64,000 nt of DNA from Rhizobium sp. Leaf371 (GTDB taxonomy: Bacteria > Pseudomonadota > Alphaproteobacteria > Rhizobiales > Rhizobiaceae). Position numbers and translations under genes: made by a program. The notes under the pieces are model-generated. The model had not been told where the DNA came from, ran no database searches, and saw nothing but the letters and a program-made list of their open reading frames with translations. Below are positions 25,033 to 33,551 of this stretch, in pieces. The DNA lies in the NCBI RefSeq assembly GCF_001424045.1, contig NZ_LMQB01000003.1, positions 147,871-211,870 on the forward strand, given 5' to 3'. Numbering within the stretch: position 1 is the stretch's first letter; each line of letters starts with the position of its first letter.

Positions 25033-25871
25033 CAGAGGTTGCGAAACCCGTTGGACCGGGCACCGGCGATGCGATCACCGCTGTGTTCGGCAAGAGCAAG
25101 GCCGTCATCGGCGTCGTCCACCTCGCAGCGCTTCCCGGTGCGCCGCGCTACAAGGGCGAGGCTGTCGAGGATGTCTATCAGCAAGGCCTGGACGATGCCC
25201 GCGCCTATCTGGACGGTGGTTGCGACGGCGTCATCATCGAGAACCACGGGGACATTCCCTTCTCCAAGCCCGACGATATCGGCCCGGAAACCTCCGCATA
25301 CATGTCGGTGATCTCGGATCGCATCCGCCGCGAACTGGGGCGCCCGATCGGCATCAACGTCCTTGCCAATGCCGCGATACCAGCCCTTGCGATCGCGAGT
25401 GCCGCGGGCGCCGGCTTCGTGCGGGTCAATCAATGGGCCAATGCCTATGTCGCCAATGAAGGCTTCATCGAAGGCGAGGCAGCGCGGGCCATGCGCTACC
25501 GCGCAAGGCTGAGGGCGCAGGGCATCCGCATCTTCGCCGATGCGCATGTGAAGCACGGGGCGCACGCCATCGTTTCCGACAGGCCCGTCGAGGAGCAGGT
25601 GAAGGACCTCGTCTTCTTCGACGCCGACGCCATCATCGCCACCGGACAGCGCACCGGTCACGCGGCCGATCTCGGCTACATCAAGATGATCAAGGAGGCG
25701 GGCGGCCTTCCGACACTGGTCGGCAGCGGGGTCACGCCGGACAATGCGCGCGATATTCTCGACATCGTCGATGGCGTCATCGTCGCGAGTTCGCTGAAAT
25801 ATGACGGCGTCTGGTGGAACCGCGTCGAGAAAGCGCGCGTCACCGCCTTCATCGACGGCCTGAAAGGATGA
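25029..25871 (+). CDS. BtpA/SgcQ-family protein
   Basis: This predicted TIM-barrel protein has 280 residues. The opening KAVIGVVHLAALPGAPRY, the central CDGVIIENHGDIPF, and the late LVGSGVTPDN are characteristic of the BtpA/SgcQ family. BtpA was named for a role in photosystem I biogenesis in cyanobacteria; E. coli SgcQ sits in an uncharacterised sugar operon. Proteobacterial members tend to occur with sugar importers and kinases, as here, and are probably sugar-phosphate-active enzymes with no established reaction. The ATG overlaps the kinase TGA (ATGA at 25029-25032). Much longer upstream extensions are frame shadows. Confidence 0.87.
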   Translation: MTEVAKPVGPGTGDAITAVFGKSKAVIGVVHLAALPGAPRYKGEAVEDVYQQGLDDARAYLDGGCDGVIIENHGDIPFSKPDDIGPETSAYMSVISDRIRRELGRPIGINVLANAAIPALAIASAAGAGFVRVNQWANAYVANEGFIEGEAARAMRYRARLRAQGIRIFADAHVKHGAHAIVSDRPVEEQVKDLVFFDADAIIATGQRTGHAADLGYIKMIKEAGGLPTLVGSGVTPDNARDILDIVDGVIVASSLKYDGVWWNRVEKARVTAFIDGLKG

Positions 25872-27130
25872 CAGGGTCCATCGACATAGACGGTGCGCGT
25901 CTCCTGCGACGGCTCGACGGCTTCGCAGCCATTGGCGCAACGCCGGCCGGCGGTGTCAACCGGCAGGCGTTAAGCGTCGAGGATCGGCAGGCACGGGCGC
26001 TGCTTGCGGACCTTGCGATGAAGCGCGGGTTCCGCGTCTACCAGGACCCGCTCGCAAACCTCTTCATCCGCCGCGACGGAACGCGCGACGACCTGCCTCC
26101 GTTTCTGATCGGAAGCCATCTCGACAGCCAGCCGACCGGCGGCCGCTTCGACGGCGCGCTCGGCACGCTCGCGGCCTTCGAGGTTCTCGAAACGCTGGAG
26201 GACCGCGCCATCGTGACTGACAGGCCGGTCGAAGTCGTCGCCTGGACGAACGAGGAAGGCAGTCGCTTCACGCCGGGCGTCATGGGCTCCATGGCTTTTG
26301 CACGCGGACATATCCTTGACGAATGGCGGGAGATCCATGACGCGGAAGGCACCTCGCTTCGCGACGCTCTCGCCGAGACGCTTGCCGCATTGCCACAGGC
26401 GGAAACCCGGGCCCTGGGAACGCCCGTTTCCGGCTATCTTGAACTGCATATCGAGCAGGCGCCGACACTGGAGCGCGAGGGAATTCCGATCGGCATCGTA
26501 ACGGGTGTCCAGGGCACCCGCTGGCTGGAGATCCGGGTGACCGGCCAGGCGGCCCATGCGGGCACCACGCCTCTCGCACATCGCCGCGACCCCCTGCTCG
26601 CGACGACGACCGCACTCGGCGCACTCTATGCCAGCATCATGCCGGACGACCCGGAGGCGCGCTTTACCGTCGGCCGCCTCTCGGTCGAACCCGGGTCGGT
26701 CAACGCCATCCCCGGCGCGCTCAGCCTCACGATCGACCTTCGCCATCCCGATGCCGAACGGCTCGCCCGGATCGAAGCGCTTGCCATCGCCCGTTTCCAG
26801 TCCGCATCGGACATGAACGGCTGCGTGCTCGAGACCCACAGACCGTTCGACGTCCCGCCGACGATCTTTTCCGAAAGCATCGTCCGGCAATCCGAACAGG
26901 CAGCGCACCGTCTTGGCCTGCCGTTCCGGCATATGATTTCGGGCGCCTTCCACGATGCCCTCTACATCTCCCGTGTCGCGCCGGCCGCGATGATCTTCGT
27001 GCCCTGCCGGGATGGCCTGAGCCATAACGAGGCCGAACATGTCGAGCCGGCCCACTCGATTGCAGGCGCGAGAATGCTGTTCGAAACGTTGCGCGGCATC
27101 GTGTGCGATGAGACAGCGGGAGAAACGTAA
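25868..27130 (+). CDS. M20-family amidase/hydantoinase-carbamoylase-type hydrolase
   Basis: This zinc-dependent hydrolase of 420 residues belongs to the allantoate amidohydrolase/N-carbamoyl-amino-acid hydrolase group. GSHLDSQPTGGRFDGALG carries the first metal ligands, and NEEGSRFTPGVMGS and LELHIEQAPTLE follow. The dimerisation lid and the C-terminal metal histidine in GLSHNEAEHV are present. The family cleaves C-N bonds in ureido or amide compounds. As the last gene of the operon, overlapping btpA by ATGA, it suggests that the imported compound contains an amide or ureido nitrogen. Exact substrate unknown. Confidence 0.87.
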   Translation: MTGSIDIDGARLLRRLDGFAAIGATPAGGVNRQALSVEDRQARALLADLAMKRGFRVYQDPLANLFIRRDGTRDDLPPFLIGSHLDSQPTGGRFDGALGTLAAFEVLETLEDRAIVTDRPVEVVAWTNEEGSRFTPGVMGSMAFARGHILDEWREIHDAEGTSLRDALAETLAALPQAETRALGTPVSGYLELHIEQAPTLEREGIPIGIVTGVQGTRWLEIRVTGQAAHAGTTPLAHRRDPLLATTTALGALYASIMPDDPEARFTVGRLSVEPGSVNAIPGALSLTIDLRHPDAERLARIEALAIARFQSASDMNGCVLETHRPFDVPPTIFSESIVRQSEQAAHRLGLPFRHMISGAFHDALYISRVAPAAMIFVPCRDGLSHNEAEHVEPAHSIAGARMLFETLRGIVCDETAGET

Positions 27131-27562
27131 CGTCCGCTCGGGCGTTACACCAACGCGCCGACCGCCGCCCTCCCGGACCATGAGGCCCTCTACACCGGAC
27201 CAATTCAAGGCATGTCGAACGCATCCACCATTCGAGGTTGATGCGACGACATCGTCCTTGCGTGAAACATCGGCCTTCATCGCAAGCGCCCGGCCGCCTT
27301 TGTTCCCGATCTTTTAAACCAGCTCGTCGGCCGATTGCTGGTGCGAGCGACGCTTCCGTCTCGGCGCCAGAACCAGAGAGGGCTCGCTTCTGGGTAGGAA
27401 AGGACTGAGACAGCGTCCCAGACGTCCTGATGGCTAGGCAAGCCGGCTGGGAGAGATCGTCATAGAGGGATAGTTTTTTACATTACGCTGCGCCGTCCCG
27501 CCGAGATTTGTCTTTATCAACATCGGCATAGCGATTAAGAACGGCGGCTGGAGGCGCATTTC
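27131..27562. other. Intergenic region before the ROK regulator
   Basis: This 432-base gap follows the M20 operon. Short open frames exist but show no coding character or ribosome-binding sites. The last 100 bases include an AT-rich segment (about 27468-27485) that may hold the ROK gene promoter. I see no clear terminator for the operon. Confidence 0.45.
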
Positions 27563-28786
27563 ATGAAGAAATCCAGTATTCTGTCTGACGCCACCTTGCT
27601 CGCCAATTCTGCAGAGCTCCTGTCCCTGATTGCAACGGGCGCTGCCTCGTCACGGGCGACGCTGCTGGATGCTTCCGGGTTGTCGAGGGTGACGGTGACC
27701 CAGCGTCTCAACGCACTTCTGGCGGCCGGCCTTGTGAGAGAGACCGAACGAACTCTGCCGAGTGGCGGGCGACCGACGCGGGTGCTGGCAATCGGAGAAA
27801 ATGCCGGCGTGATCCTGGTTGCGAACATTGGTGAAACCCATATTCACATTGCCGCAATGGATCTGCAGCCCGCGATCGTATCGCAGCTGACGATCGAGGT
27901 TTCATCGCAAGCCGATCCCGACGGAACGCTCGAGCGCATTCACCACGCTTTTTCGGACTTACTGTCTCGAGCCGACGTTGCCGATCGGTTGCTCTTCGCC
28001 ATCAGTTTGAGCCTTCCGACCCCCGTCGATCACAAACGCGGCTGTGTCGTCGGCCCGTCGGTTCTCCCGAAATGGGATGAGTTTGACATCCGAGGCTGGC
28101 TCGGACGGCACTATGAGGCGCCGGTCTTCGTCGAAAACGACGTGAACCTCATGACGATCTGTGAACACCGCCAAAACTTTCCGCATGTGGAAGACATGTT
28201 CTTTATCAAGGCGGGAACAGGCATCGGCAGCGGAATCGTGACGGGCGGCAAGATATTTCGAGGCGCTCAAGGTGCAGCCGGCGACATCGGTCACATTCAA
28301 TTTACGTCTGACGATCCGCCCTTGTGCCGTTGCGGGAAGCTGGGCTGTGTGGAAGCGCGCGCGGGTGGCTGGGCGATCGCCCGCGACTTGACGGCCAGGG
28401 GATTCCCTGCCGAAAATGCACGCCACGTCGTGCAGTTCGTTGAAACCAATCGACCGGAGGCCATCATGTTGGTTCGGCGGGCCGGACAGACGATTGGCGA
28501 AGTGGCGTCGGATGTCGTCAGCATCCTCAACCCAAGTCTCATCGTGATTGGCGGTACACTCGCGAAAGCCGGAGAGTATCTTCTCTCCGGCGTCCGGGAA
28601 CTTGTCTATCAACGCTGCCTGCCGCTTGCCGTCCGGGAACTTCAGATCGTTCTGTCCGATCCTCAACGCGACAGCGCGTTGTTCGGTGCTGCCCATCTCG
28701 TCCTCGATGACATCTTCAGCAGGGGAAACGTCGACGCGTTAATCGAGCGTTTCGTAAAGCGGAGCGAAACGGCACGTATCGTTTGA
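27563..28786 (+). CDS. ROK-family transcriptional regulator
   Basis: This regulator of 407 residues has an N-terminal winged helix (about 15-80: SSRATLLDASGLSRVTVTQR) and a C-terminal ROK sugar-kinase-like domain. The domain includes VENDVNLMTICEH, the glycine-rich KAGTGIGSGIVTGG and the zinc-binding CRCGKLGCVEA near 260-270. ROK repressors sense sugars or sugar phosphates. It converges on the Frc-type operon (33301 down to 28967), the likely target. Apart from GGCGG runs there is only a weak upstream ribosome-binding site. Confidence 0.9.
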   Translation: MKKSSILSDATLLANSAELLSLIATGAASSRATLLDASGLSRVTVTQRLNALLAAGLVRETERTLPSGGRPTRVLAIGENAGVILVANIGETHIHIAAMDLQPAIVSQLTIEVSSQADPDGTLERIHHAFSDLLSRADVADRLLFAISLSLPTPVDHKRGCVVGPSVLPKWDEFDIRGWLGRHYEAPVFVENDVNLMTICEHRQNFPHVEDMFFIKAGTGIGSGIVTGGKIFRGAQGAAGDIGHIQFTSDDPPLCRCGKLGCVEARAGGWAIARDLTARGFPAENARHVVQFVETNRPEAIMLVRRAGQTIGEVASDVVSILNPSLIVIGGTLAKAGEYLLSGVRELVYQRCLPLAVRELQIVLSDPQRDSALFGAAHLVLDDIFSRGNVDALIERFVKRSETARIV

Positions 28787-28966
28787 ATGGAGCTGTTCTC
28801 TAGCGGACCGGAGATCGATCAGACGGTGATAGTCGCTGGCTTTTCATGCTCCAGCATCGGCTTTCTTGACGCGCGTCATCCCCAGCGCGGCACGGCGTCT
28901 CTGCGGCCGTTTGCAGTGCAGCCTCGCTCTTGCCTGTCCCTGTGCTGACGCCAAGCCGACAAGCCT

Positions 28967-30541
28967 TCAAGCGGGGTTTTCGGCTGTCGGCATTCCGCTC
29001 AAAGTATGCATCGCAGCACGGGCGCGCACAGAATTGCTCATTTCACGGTAGAGCTGAAACAGGGTCTCGTAAACCCTGACATGCCGTCGTTCGGGACTGT
29101 AATGGCGGTAGCTTTTTGCACCGAACCGCGCCGCCCCTTCCTCATAAGACGACACGACCCCGGCGGCGACGGCACCATGGATGGCTGCGCCGACAGCCGT
29201 GGGATTGCCGATTTCCGGCACGTCTATCGGTCTGTTCATGACGTCTGCCATGATCTGGAGAAGAAGCGGGTTGTTCTGAGCCAAGCCACTGGTCATCAGC
29301 ACACGCTCGACGGCGATGTCGCCGGCGGTAAACAGGTCGCAAATCGACCTCGCGCCGAAACAAAGCGATTCCATGAGCGCGCGATAGATTCCGACCGAGG
29401 TCGTATCCATCGAGAGCCCCATCAGGACTCCGCTGAGCCTCGAATCCGCGAGTGGGACACGATTGCCATTCCACCAGTCGAGCGCGACGAGTCGATTTTC
29501 CCCCGGCGCGAGCATGGCGGCCTCGAAATTGTAAAGCTTGAAGCTTTCGTCCGCACTGCCGGCCCGTGGGAAATTTCTGACGAACCAGGCAAGCGTATCT
29601 CCGAAACTTGCCTGTCCTGATTCATAGCACCAGAGGCCCCGGATCGAGCCATTATAGGCGACGCCCTCAATACCCGTGGGCAGAGCGTGGAAACGCTCGC
29701 TCAGGAACAGATAAGCGGCGGAGGTCCCGAGGGCTCCAACGAGGCTTCCCGTCCGAACAGTGCCGGTTGCCGGGAGAGCGACATGTGAGTCAATGACGGC
29801 AACGGCAACGGTCGCCTTGCCTTGGATTCCCGTCTCGATGCGCCACGCCTTGGTCAGATCTCCCGCCGGAGAGCCGACGGGATGGGGTGGTGCGAGCCGC
29901 TGTTCCAAGCCGTCGATAATGCCTTTCGGGTATCCATCGGACTCGGAATATTGAGCCTTATAGGCGGCAAAGCCCAAGCTCCGCCGTTCCTGACCCGACA
30001 ATTGCCAGACGAGCCAATCGCCAGCTTCGATGAAACGTGCCGTCTCCGACCAAAGCTTCGGCGCTTCATCGGCGATTTGAACGGCCTTCGCAAGAAGCCA
30101 CTCGCCAGAGACCTTACCGCCGAAATTATCAAGGTAGGAACCACCCCTCACATTGATGTCGTCTGCAAATTTTTGCGCGGCGGCGTGCTTCCATAATTTC
30201 ACATAGGCGTGAGGATCGTCTGGGTAGAGTTCGGAGAGTGGCTGACCGGTCAACGTTGTCGGCAGGGGAGAACTGGCCGTAAAGCCAAGTCCGATACTAT
30301 CAATGTTTCTCCCGCTCCCGAGTTTAGAGAGAATGTGCTGGGCGGCTTCGAGATAGTCGGCCGCATTCTGCAAGGCCCAGCCCCTGGGGAGAGCGCCGCC
30401 GCCTGGCAATTGCTGGGTCATGATCCCATGGCGATAGCGATGGGTATGACTGCCGATCTGCTGTCCGCTTGCCGTGTCGATGAGAACGCCGCGGGCCGAT
30501 TCCGAGCCGTAGTCCAAGCCAATCAGAAAAGTGTCCGTCAT
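28967..30541 (-). CDS. FGGY-family carbohydrate kinase (ribulokinase-like)
   Basis: This ATP-dependent sugar or polyol kinase of 524 residues belongs to the FGGY family. It shows the N-terminal phosphate motif LIGLDYGSESARGVLIDT, the domain-joining MTSGLAQNNPLLLQIMADVM, and an NPTAVGAAIHGAVAAGV end. The AraB-like length and opening place it with the ribulokinase-type branch, suggesting a ketopentose or related ketose. It is the last gene of the Frc-type operon; its ATG overlaps the TGA (30538-30540) of a degraded upstream reading frame. The kinase itself looks intact. Confidence 0.9.
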   Translation of the reverse strand: MTDTFLIGLDYGSESARGVLIDTASGQQIGSHTHRYRHGIMTQQLPGGGALPRGWALQNAADYLEAAQHILSKLGSGRNIDSIGLGFTASSPLPTTLTGQPLSELYPDDPHAYVKLWKHAAAQKFADDINVRGGSYLDNFGGKVSGEWLLAKAVQIADEAPKLWSETARFIEAGDWLVWQLSGQERRSLGFAAYKAQYSESDGYPKGIIDGLEQRLAPPHPVGSPAGDLTKAWRIETGIQGKATVAVAVIDSHVALPATGTVRTGSLVGALGTSAAYLFLSERFHALPTGIEGVAYNGSIRGLWCYESGQASFGDTLAWFVRNFPRAGSADESFKLYNFEAAMLAPGENRLVALDWWNGNRVPLADSRLSGVLMGLSMDTTSVGIYRALMESLCFGARSICDLFTAGDIAVERVLMTSGLAQNNPLLLQIMADVMNRPIDVPEIGNPTAVGAAIHGAVAAGVVSSYEEGAARFGAKSYRHYSPERRHVRVYETLFQLYREMSNSVRARAAMHTLSGMPTAENPA

Positions 30542-30771
30542 TTTTCGTCAGCCTTTGCGGCGCTGAATCCGATCACCCGCTGGACTGCCGGTCGCATGCC
30601 AGGATGTCGAGAAGTGGCTTTCTGGACCGCATCGATGGGCAAGGGGCGGTTCGCGCTCGCCATTGCAGATCCAAGGGGTAAATCTCGCATTTGCAGCATT
30701 GCTGGTGTCCCGTGTGTGGCGGTTCGCATCAATCCTTCCGGATGTGGCTGCCGTCTGAAATCCGGCGGTGC
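30538..30771 (-). pseudogene. Fragment: C-terminal remnant of an unidentified operon gene
   Basis: A frame of 77 codons runs from just after consecutive TAA and TAG codons (30777-30772) to a TGA that overlaps the FGGY kinase start by ATGA. This coupling is what an intact preceding gene would show. A good ribosome-binding site (AGGAG, 7 bases before ATG at 30783) precedes it, but the frame reads ATG-CCG-TAA-TAG, so translation would stop after two codons. The peptide (for example GMRPAVQRVIGFSAAKADEK at its end) is not recognised. It is best read as the tail of a gene whose body has been deleted. Confidence 0.5.
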
Positions 30772-30774
30772 CTA

Positions 30775-30992
30775 TTACGGCATCCTTCCGCTCCTTGATT
30801 GTCTTGGACGTTCGACGGAGGCGACGGTGATCGCCCCGATCATAATCGTGACAGCGTCGGGCATGGTGACGTCCGCCTGCCCTTCATCCGGATTTCACCG
30901 GCGCGAAGTTCGAAGTCGGCACCATCCAGTGCCACGACGTTTCCGAAATGTTTGGTCAGCCCGCGGGCTTCCAGAGCCGCATGCTGGCTCAT
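30775..30992 (-). pseudogene. Internally deleted FrcA-type ABC ATPase gene
   Basis: The ATG at 30992 overlaps the permease TGA by ATGA. The first 34 codons (LEARGLTKHFGNVVALDGAD and on to RAGEI) are a normal start of a CUT2 ATPase, but the sequence breaks just before Walker A should begin. After a junction near 30875-30893 a different frame encodes QADVTMPDAVTIMIGAITVA, like the C-terminal tail of FrcA proteins (TMSDVVAIMTGA type), ending at TAA 30775-30777. From family length (about 260 residues), roughly 190 residues including Walker A, signature and Walker B are gone. In the original frame translation ends at 30840, giving a 50-residue peptide. No ATPase function can remain. Confidence 0.8.
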
Positions 30993-32074
30993 GCCGAGAC
31001 CCTCCGGATCCACTGGTCGATACCGACGGCAGCCACGATCAGAATGCCAACCGAAAACTCCTGCCAGAGAGCATCAAGGCCGGCCAGGGCGAGACCATTG
31101 CGGAAAACGCCGACGATGACGGCTCCGATCAGTGTCCCGACAATCGTTCCGCGTCCGCCAAACAAGGATGTCCCGCCGATGACTGTTGCGGTGATGGAGT
31201 CGAGATTGGCTGTCGAGCCCGATGTCGGGCTGATGGCGCCGACACGTCCGATCAGGGCCCAGGCACCGATTGCCGAAATCAGCCCCGCGCATCCATAGAT
31301 CGCAAGCAAAACGCGGCGAGTGTCGATACCTGCCAGTCTTGCAGCGTCCGGGTCGTCTCCCGTCGCATAGACATGGCGACCGAAAGCCATCCGATTGAGC
31401 ATGTACCAGACGCCGATACCCAGCGCGAGCATCAGCAGCGTCCCCATCGTGATGCGCGCGCCCCCGAACTGCAGTGCGGCCCCCATCCACTGAAGGATAG
31501 GCGCAGCTTCCGCGACCTCCTGGGCGCGGATTGTCTGGCTCCCAGAGTACCATAGGTTCAATGCACCGAAGACGCTCCAGCTACCCAGCGTCACGATGAA
31601 TGGTGGTAGACGGACATAGGTAACGAGGAAGCCGTTGATCAGGCCGCATCCCAGCCCGGCGGCTATCCCGATCACAAACGCTAGTTCAGCGGGAAGGCCA
31701 GCAACGATCGCCAGGCGTCCCATGAGTGTCGATGTGAGGACCATGATCGCCCCAACCGACAGATCGATACCGGCCGTCAGGATGACCAATGTCTGGGCAA
31801 TGCCGATAATGCCGATAATGGTGACTTGCTGCAGGATGAGTGAGAGGTTGAAGGGCTGAAAAAAGCGGCCTCCCACAATCATGGAAAAGACGGCCACGCT
31901 CGCAACGAGAACGATGAAGGGAACCATTGTGGGATTGGCGTGCAAGAACCGCTGAAACCTTCGGATCGGGCTCGCCTCGCGGGTCTCGAAGACAGCAACC
32001 GAACCTTCGGCAGGGGCCAAACCGCCTTCAAAGTCGGTGGCGCGAACCGGCGCCTCATCACGCAGATTGTTCAT
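30989..32074 (-). CDS. frcC: CUT2 ABC transporter permease (FrcC-like)
   Basis: This inner-membrane permease of 361 residues has a 50-residue cytoplasmic N-terminus, about eight to ten helices and the family motifs TAGIDLSVGAIMVLTS and VIGGTSLFGGRGTIVGT. It is intact, but the ATPase gene that follows in the same operon has been internally deleted. The permease could only work if another CUT2 ATPase from the genome, for example the single-domain one at 20370, can substitute. Naming follows the FrcB-type binding protein upstream. Confidence 0.85.
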   Translation of the reverse strand: MNNLRDEAPVRATDFEGGLAPAEGSVAVFETREASPIRRFQRFLHANPTMVPFIVLVASVAVFSMIVGGRFFQPFNLSLILQQVTIIGIIGIAQTLVILTAGIDLSVGAIMVLTSTLMGRLAIVAGLPAELAFVIGIAAGLGCGLINGFLVTYVRLPPFIVTLGSWSVFGALNLWYSGSQTIRAQEVAEAAPILQWMGAALQFGGARITMGTLLMLALGIGVWYMLNRMAFGRHVYATGDDPDAARLAGIDTRRVLLAIYGCAGLISAIGAWALIGRVGAISPTSGSTANLDSITATVIGGTSLFGGRGTIVGTLIGAVIVGVFRNGLALAGLDALWQEFSVGILIVAAVGIDQWIRRVSA

Positions 32075-32233
32075 GGGGTTGCCCTGTCTCAGTCTTGCAT
32101 ATCGGTATTCGAGGACACGGCCGCGATCTCGCGATGCAGGACCGTGTCCCCGTCTTGGGGTATCATTGCACTGGCATTGTCTTTTCGACAGACGTGCGGA
32201 CTATGCAGCCCGTCAATGGCGGATCAGAGCAGG

Positions 32234-33301
32234 TTAGCCCCAGCACGCTTTCAACGCCTCGTCGGACGTGATCGACTCGACGCCGGCCACCGGCTTGTCG
32301 GTTACGAGAGTCACACCGGTGTTGAAGAATGGCAGGCCTGGGCTGGCGACAGGTTTTGTCCCGGTCTTCATGTAGTCGACAATGGCCTCCACACCGAGTG
32401 ACGCCATTTTCAGCGGATACTGCATCGACGTTGCGCCGATCACGCCTGCCTTCACGTTCTTGACGCCCGGGCAACCGCCGTCGACAGACGTGATGAGCAC
32501 GGAGCCTTCTTTTCCAGCCGCCTTCAGCGCTTCGTACGCACCTGCCGCCGTCGGTTCGTTGATCGTATAGACGACGGAGATGTCGTTGTCCTTCTGGAGG
32601 AGTGTCTCCATCCCGGTTCGCCCCCCTTCTTCAGAACCCTGGCCCCATTGGTGCCCGACGATGCGCTCGTCCTCTTCGTCGAGGTAACGCGTGACGTCCT
32701 TGGGATCCAAGCCGAAACCCTTCATGAAGCCCTGATCACGCGCCACATCGACGGTGGGCTGATTTTCAAGCGCATCCAGAAAGGCGATTTTTGCCTTCGA
32801 AGGATCCGCGACCGTCTTTGCGGCCCACGCTCCAATCAACTCGCCCGCCTTGAAATTGTCTGTCGCGAAGGTTGCATCGGCGGCGTCGGCAGGCTCCAAG
32901 GGGGTATCAAGCGCAATGACCAGGATGCCGGCCTTGCGGGCCTGTTCGACCGCTGTCACGAGTGCCTTCGTATCACTCGCGACGATCAGGATGCCTTTGG
33001 CCCCTGCCGAAATCAGATTCTCGATGGCGGCGACTTGGCTGTCGTTGTCTCCGTCAAACTTCCCAGCGAAGCTCTGGATTTTGACACCACCAATTTCGGC
33101 TGCCTTGCTTGTCGCCCCTTCACGAATCTTCGCAAAAAACGGATTGGCCTCCGTCTTGGTGATAACGCCGATCAAAATGTCCTCGGCCTGAGCGCTGGCC
33201 GGCAGAAATGCCAGGCCGGCGCTGAGAAGAGCCGCTGCTGCTGTCAGGCGTGCGGTCAATGCAGCGCCGTCCACAGACGTGAACCGGATAAATTTTTTCA
33301 T
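32234..33301 (-). CDS. frcB: Frc-type ABC sugar-binding protein
   Basis: This periplasmic binding protein of 355 residues has a signal peptide (about 1-39, cleavage near ASAQA-ED). The mature opening [21 protein letters not shown], the segment [34 protein letters not shown]-like sequence, and the KACWG C-terminus closely resemble rhizobial FrcB, which binds fructose, mannose and ribose. The start has GGAGG 7 bases upstream. It heads the operon binding protein, permease, broken ATPase, fragment, FGGY kinase. Three short palindromes lie in the upstream DNA. Confidence 0.85.
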   Translation of the reverse strand: MKKFIRFTSVDGAALTARLTAAAALLSAGLAFLPASAQAEDILIGVITKTEANPFFAKIREGATSKAAEIGGVKIQSFAGKFDGDNDSQVAAIENLISAGAKGILIVASDTKALVTAVEQARKAGILVIALDTPLEPADAADATFATDNFKAGELIGAWAAKTVADPSKAKIAFLDALENQPTVDVARDQGFMKGFGLDPKDVTRYLDEEDERIVGHQWGQGSEEGGRTGMETLLQKDNDISVVYTINEPTAAGAYEALKAAGKEGSVLITSVDGGCPGVKNVKAGVIGATSMQYPLKMASLGVEAIVDYMKTGTKPVASPGLPFFNTGVTLVTDKPVAGVESITSDEALKACWG

Positions 33302-33373
33302 ATGAGTCCTCCCGATAGATCGACTGTCGTGCCTCCTCCGAAGATTGATCAGCCGATATCGACAGTGATGACC

Positions 33374-33430
33374 TCCATTATGGATGATGTCAACATTATC
33401 GATAATGGCTTTTGCCTATGTTTAAACATA
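33374..33430 (-). promoter_or_regulatory. Three palindromes upstream of the Frc-type operon
   Basis: Between the GlxA-type gene and frcB lie TCCATTATGGA (33374-33384), the perfect 14-bp CATTATCGATAATG (33394-33407) and the perfect 14-bp TATGTTTAAACATA (33417-33430). The cluster is AT-rich and 70-130 bases before the frcB start. These are candidate binding sites for the ROK protein encoded at 27563. Confidence 0.55.
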
Positions 33431-33551
33431 AAGGATGGAGCAAGGAGAATTGAGGCCGACGATTGCAACACGGCAGGGGACAGGTGCGCTCTCAAAACCG
33501 CGATTTGCAATGCGGCTGCCGCGACGAGGATGATCCGCGGACGAGGCACCA

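Noticed and set aside
28787-28966. Possible terminator between the convergent ROK and FGGY kinase genes
   Set aside because: I could not find a stable stem followed by a T run in this 180-base gap, so no feature is called.
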